The notes: generated by a model from the sequence alone, not told the origin. Shown: positions 30,404 through 38,862, numbered from the stretch's first letter. The stretch: DNA of 64,000 bases from Methylophilaceae bacterium (GCA_027488395.1 JAIYBT010000008.1:62001-126000), one strand, 5' to 3'. Made by a program: numbers and translations.

Positions 30404-31321
30404 ATGAACCCTATGACACGCTGGTTAAATCAACATCTATTAACCCTTCAACAAGTCAGTCGCCGTCTACGGCAACAATGGCTGAATAGCGCCATGATTT
30501 GTATCGTGATCGGCCTCACCGTCACCCTGCCAGGCTTAATCTTTGTCGGCATCCATCATCTACAACAAACGGCAAATCCGTTTAAACAACAGGCACAATT
30601 ATCCGTCTTTTTAAAAGCAGGCCTTTCAGCGAATACCTTGCAACGCCTGATTAACGAGAGTCAGCAATTGCCACACGTGCTTGAGGTCCGCTACGTCAGC
30701 AAGGAAGATGCGCTAAAACAACTCAGCGCACAATTAAGCACGCAAGCCTTAGTCAGTGATGGTGCCAGCAACCCATTACCTGATGCGCTCTACATTAGCC
30801 TGCAAGACACCGACCCCGCCGCCATCAAGCCGATACAAGCCGCCTTACAAGATCGGCCTGAAATTGATGAAATTGTGATCGACAGTCTGTGGATGCAACA
30901 ACTCCACGACACATTGACGCTGGTGAAACGTTTAGCCGTCATCTTTACCAGTTTACTGAGCGTGGCCATGGTCACGGTGATTAGCAATACGGTACGCATG
31001 CAAGTATTGACGCATCAAGCAGAAATTGAAGTGAGCCGCTTGATCGGTGCAACGCACAGCGATATCCGTCGTCCATTTTTATATTTGGGAAGCGCCTATG
31101 GCTTGGGTGGCGGTGTCATCGCATTTGTGAGTATTGATATCGTCATGCTGTGTGTTCAGCAACCTTTACAAGGCGTACTCCGCCATTTTCCCGAGCAAGC
31201 CAGCGGTTCACTGCAATGGATGGGTGTGAGCGGATTAGTGGTGTTAGTAAGCATCGGTTTAGGCTGGATCGCGGCTTTTATTGCGCTCATGCAACCTCGC
31301 CGATCAAGTACACCGTCTTAG
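30404..31321 (+). CDS. ftsX: Cell division protein FtsX
   Basis: Membrane partner of FtsE, 305 residues. It has four membrane segments: one at about 25-45, then an extracellular domain of about 130 residues (from NPFKQQAQLSVFLKAG to SLWMQQLHDT), and three near the C terminus. RLIGATHSDIRRPFLYLGS is the conserved cytoplasmic coupling loop. In many gammaproteobacteria rpoH follows directly; here rpoH is 23 kb away and repeats follow instead. Confidence 0.94.
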   Translation: MNPMTRWLNQHLLTLQQVSRRLRQQWLNSAMICIVIGLTVTLPGLIFVGIHHLQQTANPFKQQAQLSVFLKAGLSANTLQRLINESQQLPHVLEVRYVSKEDALKQLSAQLSTQALVSDGASNPLPDALYISLQDTDPAAIKPIQAALQDRPEIDEIVIDSLWMQQLHDTLTLVKRLAVIFTSLLSVAMVTVISNTVRMQVLTHQAEIEVSRLIGATHSDIRRPFLYLGSAYGLGGGVIAFVSIDIVMLCVQQPLQGVLRHFPEQASGSLQWMGVSGLVVLVSIGLGWIAAFIALMQPRRSSTPS

Positions 31322-31333
31322 CCTCAGATAAAT

Positions 31334-31429
31334 TTAGCCATGGCTAAATATTGCCATAGTTTAACTTTGCCATAGTTTAACTTTGCCATGGTTAAACTTT
31401 TCCAAAGCTAAACTTTTCCATAGCTAAAC
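31334..31429. repeat. Six 16-base tandem repeats after ftsX
   Basis: Units begin at 31334, 31350, 31366, 31382, 31398 and 31414, with consensus TTTGCCATAGTTAAAC. The third and second units differ at a single base. The first unit overlaps the perfect 16-base palindrome TTTAGCCATGGCTAAA (31333-31348). The array starts 12 bases after the ftsX stop within a gene-free stretch of about 400 bases (31322-31729). It does not encode a convincing peptide. It could be a binding array, a structured 3' element or a simple minisatellite. Confidence 0.85.
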
Positions 31430-31538
31430 ATTTTTTATACATCACGGTTTACTTTGAAAAGCGATGATTTTGTAATCAATTGCGCTGTACACCATGATCA
31501 TTCAACGCAGTCACACTTAGCAACACAATCTGTGCATG

Positions 31539-31570
31539 TTTTGCAGAGTCATGGCTCTTCATCTGCAAAA
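31539..31570. other. Inverted repeat in the ftsX-TPR intergenic region
   Basis: Nine-base arms TTTTGCAGA (31539-31547) and TCTGCAAAA (31562-31570) with a 14-base centre that itself can pair (AGAG with CTCT). It is not followed by a T run, so a terminator is doubtful. It lies midway between the 16-base repeat array and the next gene. Confidence 0.5.
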
Positions 31571-31625
31571 ACTACCGAACTGCGCGCGTATGCGACCACG
31601 ATTAAAACGCTAATCCATTGAATTA

Positions 31626-31697
31626 TTGACAAAAATTTCACTCTGTTGGATTGCAACGGAAGTGGCATCAAAGTTGCAACATAACCTAGGCATAGGT
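31626..31697 (+). promoter_or_regulatory. Probable promoter/operator region of the TPR gene
   Basis: A consensus -35 box TTGACA lies at 31626-31631, but no good -10 box is found at the right distance. Downstream are two inverted repeats: TTGCAAC (31651-31657) with GTTGCAA (31673-31679), and ACCTA (31684-31688) with TAGGT (31693-31697). This density of dyads just before the start suggests a regulated promoter or structured leader. Confidence 0.4.
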
Positions 31698-31729
31698 TTG
31701 TCACGTTAAACTTTATAGGGAGCACACAA

Positions 31730-32395
31730 TTGAAAAAATGGATGATCTTTGGATTGATGATGTTAGGATTGATGATGTTAGGCCTCACCGCCCATGCGGA
31801 AGACACCCTTCAAACCGACATTAGCAATTTGCAACATGCTTGGGCCAAAGCCAACTATCAAACAGCAAAAGACCAACAAGAATCCAGCTTTAAAGCCTTG
31901 GTTGACACCGCGCATCAGTTGAGTGAACGCCACCCTGACAGCAACGATGCCAAAATTTGGGAAGCGATTGTGTTAAGTGGCTACGCCAAAAGTATGGGGC
32001 CGTTACATCCAATCAATGCGTTAAAAGCCGCCGAGCAAGCGCGTGATTTACTGTTAGGCACCATCGCACGCGATCCATCTGCACAACACGGTTCCGCTTA
32101 CACCACCTTGGGTACTTTATATTTTAAAGTACCAGGCTGGCCAATCGGTTTTGGCGACAAGAAAAAAGCACAGCAATATCTGGAAAAAGCCCTACAAATC
32201 AATCCCACCGGCATGGATAGCAACTTCTTTTATGCGGATTATTTATACGGGCAAGCCGAGTATGAAGATGCCGTTGCGTTTTATCAAAAAGCGTTACAAG
32301 CCCCACCCCGTCCTGGCCGTGAAGATGCCGATGCTGGCCGCAGAAAAGAAGTTGAGGCAGGCTTAAAACAAGCTGAAAGTAAAGTCAGAAAGTAA
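31730..32395 (+). CDS. Periplasmic TPR-repeat protein, TTG start
   Basis: Protein of 221 residues with a Sec signal peptide ending AHA and tetratricopeptide-like helices. TPR-like units cover about residues 60-115 and 122-190 (SAYTTLGTLYFKVPG and NFFYADYLYGQAEYEDAVAFYQKALQ-type helices). Translation most likely starts at TTG 31730, which has AGGGAG seven bases upstream; an in-frame ATG at 31739 is the alternative. The signal peptide contains a direct duplication (LMMLG twice), from a 15-base DNA repeat. Function unknown; a protein-binding scaffold is expected. The outer-membrane barrel gene downstream is probably cotranscribed. Confidence 0.85.
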   Translation: MKKWMIFGLMMLGLMMLGLTAHAEDTLQTDISNLQHAWAKANYQTAKDQQESSFKALVDTAHQLSERHPDSNDAKIWEAIVLSGYAKSMGPLHPINALKAAEQARDLLLGTIARDPSAQHGSAYTTLGTLYFKVPGWPIGFGDKKKAQQYLEKALQINPTGMDSNFFYADYLYGQAEYEDAVAFYQKALQAPPRPGREDADAGRRKEVEAGLKQAESKVRK

Positions 32396-32428
32396 ATGCT
32401 TCTCCGCTGCAATGTAAGGTCTGCCACT

Positions 32429-32980
32429 ATGCGCCTCCGTGCCAATGGTAGCTTACTGTTACTGATGACTTTGATGACAAGCCACCCTGTCATGGCCGAG
32501 GGCTGGTACGCGGGTTTGAACCTCGGCATGGGCGTTGCCAACCTACGCACCCCCAACGGTACTGACCGCGATAGTCAAACCGTGCTGGGTGCACTGGTGG
32601 GCTATCAAGCCAATCCTTATTGGGCGTTAGAAGCGCAATATACGGGGATTGGGGAAGCCACTGACAATCTAGCAGGCAGTGTCAAAGCTGATGCCTTAAG
32701 CCTCACTGTGGTGGGCAGTCTGCCCATCAACGATAGCTTCAAATTATTGGCTAAAGTCGGCGTGGCCAATACCCAAACGACGGTATCTAGCCCACTGACT
32801 GGTGTGCGTGATGCGCGACGGACTGCAAGCTCAATCGGGCTAGGGGCTGAATACGCATTTGATAGCGCAATATCAATGCGCGTGGGTTGGGATTATTATG
32901 GTGCGCAAGTGGATACCGCCACAGGCAGCAAAGACTTTGGCACCTATGTCAGCAGTGTGGGCGTGGTTTACCGCTTCTAG
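32429..32980 (+). CDS. Small outer-membrane beta-barrel protein
   Basis: Protein of 183 residues starting at ATG 32429, with a signal peptide cleaved near PVMA-EGWYAG and a barrel of about eight strands. The chain ends with a terminal aromatic (YRF), the recognition signal for the BAM machinery. GWYAGLNLGMGVANL and GLGAEYAFDSAISMRVGWDYYG resemble the OmpA-like/Opa-like eight-stranded porin families. An ATG at 32396, adjacent to the stop of the TPR gene, would add 11 residues before the signal peptide. Probably an operon with the TPR gene. Specific function unknown. Confidence 0.85.
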   Translation: MRLRANGSLLLLMTLMTSHPVMAEGWYAGLNLGMGVANLRTPNGTDRDSQTVLGALVGYQANPYWALEAQYTGIGEATDNLAGSVKADALSLTVVGSLPINDSFKLLAKVGVANTQTTVSSPLTGVRDARRTASSIGLGAEYAFDSAISMRVGWDYYGAQVDTATGSKDFGTYVSSVGVVYRF

Positions 32981-33079
32981 TGGGTTGCGGTTGGTGGTGA
33001 TGGCAGGCCGCATGCAAACGGGGATGCATGGTGAATCACTTTGCATTCCCCGTATCGGCTAATCAATGCACCCAAAAGC

Positions 33080-34060
33080 CTATTTTGCGAGCGATAAAAT
33101 ACTCGATTTGCGGTGTTCATCATTGGGAAATACGCGGCCACTTACGATGCTATTAAAAATATGGATAAACACCACGCCAGGATCGCCTTTTTTATTTTTT
33201 GCACGGAAATAAGAATGGCCTTTGGGCGGGTCGTATAGCGTATTCACATCATCGCAATCTATTGCGTAGACATTTTTAGGCGTTTTATCCATATCCTCTG
33301 GCCCACTATGCCCCAATCGCCGCGAAGCCTCACCATTTTTAAGGTTAGAGACCTTGCTTGCACGCAACGCCAAATCATCCGAGGCAAAATACACCACCAC
33401 ATTGCGTGAACAATGACTGATCAGCTCACCCGCTTGCCCTTTGTGTAATGACTCATTGAGAATATCCGCCGCCACTAAAAAAGTGTTTCTAAACAATAAC
33501 GGCAAGCCTGCGGGTTGGTCATATTTATACCAGTTTGCCAGTGTTTCACGCAACACCCGATTCCCCATCGAATGCGCCAAAATATTAATCCGCTTTAAGC
33601 ACGGGTCTGCTTCTGGGTTCATTTCCGCATCACTGCGCCACTTCATAAATGCCTGCATCACCCGCGCAAACGCAAACGCACTCTGGTCGGCCGCTTTTTG
33701 ATCGTCCCAGTAATCTTTCACAATGCCTAAATCAGTATCACACGGCCAAATGAGCGGGATCACCAACACCTCCTTCGCTTTCTGCTTGTTACACAGCGCT
33801 TGAAACTCCTCCACGTTTTGAAACACATCCTCGGGCAGGTTAGAAAAACCATGGATATACAACAATACTTGGCGATACTGACTTGCTTTGATTTCGCTCA
33901 GTAAAGCCGCACTGCCGACTTCTTCGTACTTGCCTTTTTTATTGCGCCGGCAACAAAAAAAGCCGCGGCTCGAGGCATTATTTGTTAAATCAAATTCAAA
34001 ATTGGGATTCAGTTTAGGTTCGGTATTGACCTTGGGCAAACGGGTGGTGATAAACAGCAT
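33080..34060 (-). CDS. DUF900-family alpha/beta hydrolase
   Basis: Predicted hydrolase of 326 residues starting MLFITTRLPKVN at ATG 34060. The nucleophile elbow is ILAHSMGNRVLRETL, with Ser in the AHSMGN variant of GxSxG. The oxyanion-side motif VLLYIHGFSNLPEDVF is typical of DUF900 proteins. A possible acid is in VYFASDDLAL and the catalytic His could be in LGHSGPED or GHSYF. There is no signal peptide, so it should be cytoplasmic. The substrate is unknown. It stands alone, flanked by about 100 bases on one side and 380 gene-free bases on the other, which suggests an accessory gene. Confidence 0.78.
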   Translation of the reverse strand: MLFITTRLPKVNTEPKLNPNFEFDLTNNASSRGFFCCRRNKKGKYEEVGSAALLSEIKASQYRQVLLYIHGFSNLPEDVFQNVEEFQALCNKQKAKEVLVIPLIWPCDTDLGIVKDYWDDQKAADQSAFAFARVMQAFMKWRSDAEMNPEADPCLKRINILAHSMGNRVLRETLANWYKYDQPAGLPLLFRNTFLVAADILNESLHKGQAGELISHCSRNVVVYFASDDLALRASKVSNLKNGEASRRLGHSGPEDMDKTPKNVYAIDCDDVNTLYDPPKGHSYFRAKNKKGDPGVVFIHIFNSIVSGRVFPNDEHRKSSILSLAK

Positions 34061-34441
34061 AGCGAGCGCCTCCACGGTGTTAGAGATAGGTGTACTTCGT
34101 AAATCTGCACCCATCATACGAGGAAACACAGGCGATGAACATCCTTGATCCAGTTGAATGTTGATAGGGAATGTCTATACCAACCGCCATCACGCAGACC
34201 CATGCACAATCGCCGATTAAGCATATGTGTGCCCTTTAAAACACGGCAGCTCTCTGTAAACGATGGCCATGAATGTTCGCGCTGAAATACACCGTTAGCA
34301 TGTGTTGTGTCGTCATCTAAGCTGTAAACAGCGCGTTGTTGTTTGAGGTCATTGTTGGATGGTGTTTGATTACACCATTGACGCCACGAGGCACTTCAAC
34401 CTCAACTTGTATGTTGATATTGACGCCTGCACGCGCCCTTG
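34061..34441. other. Gene-free stretch between the DUF900 gene and the response regulator
   Basis: No open frame with family resemblance, RNA gene or mobile-element end is visible in these 381 bases. It holds a small dyad, ATGGTGT (34359-34365) with ACACCAT (34372-34378), downstream of the response-regulator stop codon; without a T run it is a weak terminator candidate. The DUF900 promoter should lie at the lower-coordinate end. Confidence 0.5.
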
Positions 34442-35374
34442 CTAAAACTTAATCTTAGAGGCCACCAACGAAGCCGCGGCTGTGCGCGTTTCCACCCCCA
34501 GCTTTTGAAATACGTGCTCCAAGTGTTTGTTGATGGTACGCGGGCTGGTGCCTAAAATTTCACCCACATCTTTGTTGGTTTTGCCTTTGACAATCCAATA
34601 CAACACTTCGGATTCGCGCTTGGTGAGTTGGAATAGTTTGCCTAAGACTTCGATTTGCGCTTCGTCGGAGTGCTCACGTAAGACCACCACCCATTGTTCC
34701 TCGCTGGTGCTGGCCACGGTTAAACTGAGACGGGCGTTGCCATGACTGACGTTGAGGCCGGGCATGGTTTGTTCACCACCTTGTTGTTGCATGCAGCTTT
34801 CTAGCCACTGATAAATCATAGGCGGTAGGCTGGGGGTGATGGCGTTAGCTTCTTTTGCGGCCCATTCGGCAAAGTAGGTTTGCAGGTATTGTTTGGCTAA
34901 GGGGGTTTGCCAAACCAAGCGTTTGTCGTCAGGCAAAATCGCAATGGTGGCTTGACCAAAGGCATCTAACGCCGAGGTCGCTTGTTGCATTTTGGTGGCA
35001 TTTTGAATGTGGGTGCGCAATCTGGCTAAGACCTCTGCCGGGCGCACAGGCTTGGTCACATAATCAACGCCGCCTGCATCAAACGCCATGGTGACGTGTT
35101 CAATTTCGGTCAGGCCTGTCATAAAAATCACCGGGATGTGTTGGGTTTCTGGCGCGGCTTTAATCCGTCGACAAGTGCCAAAGCCATCTAAGCCCGGCAT
35201 CATCGCATCCATTAAAATGACTTGCGGTTGCATTAAATGGGCCACTTGTAAGGCCATTTCACCCGAGTTGGCAACAAAAACCTGATAGCCAGACTCGTCT
35301 AGCGCGTCGTGCAGATAGGCCAAATTTTCTGGCACATCATCGACAATCAAGACGGTGTGGTTGGGACTGCTCAT
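34442..35374 (-). CDS. LuxR-type response regulator, partner of the permease-kinase
   Basis: Response regulator of 310 residues in three parts. The receiver (about 1-125) has the acidic pair VDDV, phosphoacceptor Asp56 in VILMDAMMPGLDG and Lys in YVTKPVRP. A central region of about 110 residues (TSALDAFGQATIAILPDDKRLVW onward) looks PAS-like but is not clearly assigned. A C-terminal LuxR/NarL helix-turn-helix (FQLTKRESEVLYWIVKGKTN to TRTAAASLVASK) binds DNA. Its ATG overlaps the stop of the upstream transporter-kinase gene in an ATGA arrangement, so the pair is cotranslated. Candidate targets are the fmd/urt/ure genes upstream on the same strand; this is inference. Confidence 0.9.
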   Translation of the reverse strand: MSSPNHTVLIVDDVPENLAYLHDALDESGYQVFVANSGEMALQVAHLMQPQVILMDAMMPGLDGFGTCRRIKAAPETQHIPVIFMTGLTEIEHVTMAFDAGGVDYVTKPVRPAEVLARLRTHIQNATKMQQATSALDAFGQATIAILPDDKRLVWQTPLAKQYLQTYFAEWAAKEANAITPSLPPMIYQWLESCMQQQGGEQTMPGLNVSHGNARLSLTVASTSEEQWVVVLREHSDEAQIEVLGKLFQLTKRESEVLYWIVKGKTNKDVGEILGTSPRTINKHLEHVFQKLGVETRTAAASLVASKIKF

Positions 35375-38300
35375 TTTGGGTACTCCTCAATCAAGCGCTG
35401 TAGTGTAGCAAAATCAAAGCGCTCTATCGCTTGTTGTAATGCATTGATCATGGTGTGGTGTTGTGGATGTTGTTTTTGCAAGGTCGCCATCACTTCGCGC
35501 ATCCCTTTCACATAGCCCATACGTGCAAATTGGGCTAAGTGATCCAGCAAAGCAGCGGGTAAAGGCGGGAGACCATCTGCCGTGGGGGTTTGAATGGGCG
35601 CTGGCGGCCCCATCATGGCAGTGGTTTGCAAGGAAATAGGTTGCGCATAGCGCCAAGTCAGTTGCAATTGTTGCCCGATCCAATCCAGTACCTCTTCAAG
35701 ATTGACGGGTTTGACAAAGAAATCTTGCGCGGGAATTTTGGCTTGGTTATCTAAGTTTTTATCGTATGCGTTGGCCGACAGGATGGCAATCGGCAAACTG
35801 GCTTGATGCACTTTGCGAATAATATACGCCGCCTCCCAGCCATCCATCAAAGGCATGGCCAGATCCATCAAAATCAAATCTGCGTTGATTTGTTGATACG
35901 AATTGACACAGACTTGGCCATTAGCGGCCTCAAACACATGAAAGCCTAGTGGCATTAAGGTATGTTTGAGCAATTCACGGTCGACGGCCTCGTTATCCAC
36001 CACCAAAATCGTTTTGCGCGGGCCCTCGTAACCGATGCGTTGACGGATTGATTTTTTAGCAAAGCCAGAGGTATCGCGGATTTGCGATAAAAATAATCGA
36101 ATTTCAAAACGCGTGCCATGGCCAACCACGCTATCAAAATGGATTTCGCCCCCCATCAGTTCGGTTAATAATTTGCTGATGGTGAGCCCCAAGCCCGTGC
36201 CACCAATGCCCACCGTGTCGGCAGCCGTGCCGCGTTCAAACGGCTCAAAGATTTTTTCTACCTCACCAGGGGCGATGCCAGGGCCGGTATCTTCAACATC
36301 AATGTGCGCAATTTCACGCGCATAGCTGACGCGGAATGTCACACTGCCGCGGGTGGTAAATTTCACCGCATTGCCTAAAATATTGACCAAAATCTGCATC
36401 AAACGCTTGTGGTCTGCACGCACATATTCAGGCAGATTGCCGACTTGCTCAAAACGAAATTGCAAGCCTTTGTTTTGTGCTTGAATTTCAAACATGCTGA
36501 CGATTTGCGTGATGAAATCAGGAAAATGTAAGGGCTTTAAATCAAACGCCATTTTGCCGCTTTCGATACGCGCAATATCCAGCGTGCTTTCAATCAGTGA
36601 GAGCAAATGTTCACCACCACGGCTGATGGTTTTAATCGCTTGTTTGCGGTGTTCGGGAATACTGGGGTCATTGGTGAGTAATTGCGCGTAGCCCAAAATA
36701 CTATTTAAGGGCGTGCGTAGCTCGTGACTGATGCCAGTGATGTAGCGGCTTTTGGCTTGATTGGCATCTTCGGCAATCAGGCGCGCTTTTTGTAACTGCG
36801 CATCGGTTTTTTTGTGCGATTCGATTTCCTCGAGCAACAAACCTGTTTGACGATTGGATTCTTCTTGCGCCACGCGCCGACTGCTGGAGGTGAGCACTAA
36901 CCACCACGCAACAATACCGCCTAAAAACAGCATGGCCACAAAAATTTTGAGATAGCCTAATCTAAAGTGGCGTAACAGTTCTGGATACTCACGGCCGATG
37001 GTCAATGCATCATGTAAGTAGATCAGGCCGATGGTGGCCCCAAACAGACACATGGCAATCACCATCAGCAATAAATAATGGGCAACGCCGCCATTGAGAT
37101 GTGGCCACCAGGTTTTGGGTAACAGTTTACGGTTGAGGGCCTCCCACTGTGCACTGAGCCGTGCTTTTGGTTTGCATGCATCATGACAACGCGCATCGAG
37201 GCAGCAACACAATGAGCAAATTGAGCCGCCATAGGCAGGGCAATGTGCCATGTCGTTGACCTCATAGTTACGCTCACAAATCACACACCGTTTCATGGTG
37301 GTTGGGATGCTGTATTCTGGCCGGGGTCTGGCTAAGTAATATTGCCCTTTGGTGAGCCACGCAATCAAAGGCGATAGCGCCAACGCAGTAAATAGAGAGA
37401 TAAACGTTGAGAAAGGTTGAATGGCCACGCCAAAGACGCCGGTATAGGCCATGATGGAGACGGCAGAAGCGGCGAACATGGCACCGACGCCGACAGGATT
37501 GATGTCATACAAATAAGCACGCCTAAACTCAATGCCCGCGGGGCTGAGGCCTAACGGTTTATTAATGACCAAATCAGCGACCACCGCTGCAATCCAAGCG
37601 ATGGCGATGTTGGCATACAAGCCTAAAATCTCCTCCAAGGCTTGAAACACATTGAGCTCCATCAACACAATGGCAATCATCACGTTAAACACCACCCACA
37701 CAATCCTACCTGGGTGGCTATGGGTTAAACGGGCAAAAAAATTGGACCATGCCAATGAACCTGCATAGGCATTGGTCATATTCACTTTAATTTGCGAAAC
37801 GCATACAAACAATGCGGTGACGGCTAGGGCGACTTCGTGGTGGCTAAACACATGCTCAAAGCCTACCCAATACATATGCGTTGGATTAACCGCTGAGCTC
37901 AAAGGCATATCGCGATTAAACACCAGATACGCCAGCAATGCGCCCGCCACCATCTTGAGCATGCCTAAAATCACCCAGCCTGGCCCTGCAAGTAATACCC
38001 CCAAATTCCAACGCCAACGATTGGCTTGGGTTTTTTCTGGCATAAATCTTAAAAAATCTACCTGCTCACCGATTTGTGGAATCAACGCTACACCGACAGC
38101 GGTAGCAGCGCCAAACATGGTCCAATTAAAGTGATCGCCACCTTCATGGATGCCAGCAAAAGTACTGAGCTTGGATAGCACGTCTGGGTCCATGTGGAAA
38201 ATCGCCACAAACGGTAAAAACATCAAGGCGACCCAAATCGGCTGCGTAATCAGCTGTATGCGGCTGATCAAGGTCACCCCATGCGTGACCAAGGGAATCA

Positions 38301-38817
38301 CAATCAACGCACTGACCAAATAGCCTAAGTACAACGGCAAATGAAAATACAACTCGAGCGCATAGGCCATGATCGCGGCTTCGAGCGAGAGCAAAATAAA
38401 GGTAAAACTGGCGTAAACAAAAGAAGAGATGGTCGAGCCGATATAGCCAAACCCTGCACCACGGGTGAGCAAATCCATGTCTAGGCCATATTTTGCGGCG
38501 TAGTAGCTGATGGGTAGGCCGGTGAGAAAAATAATCGCACCCACCGCCAAAATCGCCCAGATGGCGTTAGCAAATCCATAATTAATGGTGATGGTGCCGC
38601 CGATGGCTTCTAACACTAAAAACGAAATGGCCCCCAGCGCAGTATTCGACACCCGCAAAATAGACCATTTACGAAACGCCCGCGGCGTATAGCGCAAAGC
38701 ATAATCTTCAATGGTTTCGTTGGCGACCCAATTGTTATAGTCTCGGCGGACTTTGACAATCCGCTGTATTGGTTTTGGTTGCACGTGTGAAGCCAAATTG
38801 GTTGGTGCTGTGGACAA
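35371..38817 (-). CDS. NCS1 permease fused to a hybrid histidine kinase
   Basis: Fusion protein of 1148 residues. Residues about 40-500 form a complete NCS1 (purine/cytosine/allantoin-type) permease with about 12 membrane segments. Residues 511-548 hold nine cysteines (CVIC, CPAYGGSIC, CCC, CHDAC). Two further membrane segments follow (about 579-600 and 620-642), then a coiled coil, the dimerisation domain with phospho-His698 (ISHELRTPLNS), and the ATPase domain with DTGPGIAP and GGTGLGLTI. The receiver (about 936-1050) has Asp985 in LILMDLAMPLMDG, and the C-terminal 65 residues are helical. The start codon is TTG at 38817 with AAGGG upstream. The receptor may sense a nucleobase-like or small nitrogen compound through transport or binding. 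It neighbours the urea/amide genes but follows their terminator. Confidence 0.93.
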   Translation of the reverse strand: MSTAPTNLASHVQPKPIQRIVKVRRDYNNWVANETIEDYALRYTPRAFRKWSILRVSNTALGAISFLVLEAIGGTITINYGFANAIWAILAVGAIIFLTGLPISYYAAKYGLDMDLLTRGAGFGYIGSTISSFVYASFTFILLSLEAAIMAYALELYFHLPLYLGYLVSALIVIPLVTHGVTLISRIQLITQPIWVALMFLPFVAIFHMDPDVLSKLSTFAGIHEGGDHFNWTMFGAATAVGVALIPQIGEQVDFLRFMPEKTQANRWRWNLGVLLAGPGWVILGMLKMVAGALLAYLVFNRDMPLSSAVNPTHMYWVGFEHVFSHHEVALAVTALFVCVSQIKVNMTNAYAGSLAWSNFFARLTHSHPGRIVWVVFNVMIAIVLMELNVFQALEEILGLYANIAIAWIAAVVADLVINKPLGLSPAGIEFRRAYLYDINPVGVGAMFAASAVSIMAYTGVFGVAIQPFSTFISLFTALALSPLIAWLTKGQYYLARPRPEYSIPTTMKRCVICERNYEVNDMAHCPAYGGSICSLCCCLDARCHDACKPKARLSAQWEALNRKLLPKTWWPHLNGGVAHYLLLMVIAMCLFGATIGLIYLHDALTIGREYPELLRHFRLGYLKIFVAMLFLGGIVAWWLVLTSSSRRVAQEESNRQTGLLLEEIESHKKTDAQLQKARLIAEDANQAKSRYITGISHELRTPLNSILGYAQLLTNDPSIPEHRKQAIKTISRGGEHLLSLIESTLDIARIESGKMAFDLKPLHFPDFITQIVSMFEIQAQNKGLQFRFEQVGNLPEYVRADHKRLMQILVNILGNAVKFTTRGSVTFRVSYAREIAHIDVEDTGPGIAPGEVEKIFEPFERGTAADTVGIGGTGLGLTISKLLTELMGGEIHFDSVVGHGTRFEIRLFLSQIRDTSGFAKKSIRQRIGYEGPRKTILVVDNEAVDRELLKHTLMPLGFHVFEAANGQVCVNSYQQINADLILMDLAMPLMDGWEAAYIIRKVHQASLPIAILSANAYDKNLDNQAKIPAQDFFVKPVNLEEVLDWIGQQLQLTWRYAQPISLQTTAMMGPPAPIQTPTADGLPPLPAALLDHLAQFARMGYVKGMREVMATLQKQHPQHHTMINALQQAIERFDFATLQRLIEEYPK

Positions 38818-38862
38818 AAAATTACCCTTTGAATGAATCTAGCCAAATACTTAAAAAAAGTT

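Noticed and set aside
31334-31429. CRISPR array
   Set aside because: The units are contiguous 16-base repeats with no unique spacers and there are no cas genes.
34359-34378. Terminator of the response regulator
   Set aside because: The seven-base stem is followed by no T run on either strand; listed only as a weak dyad.
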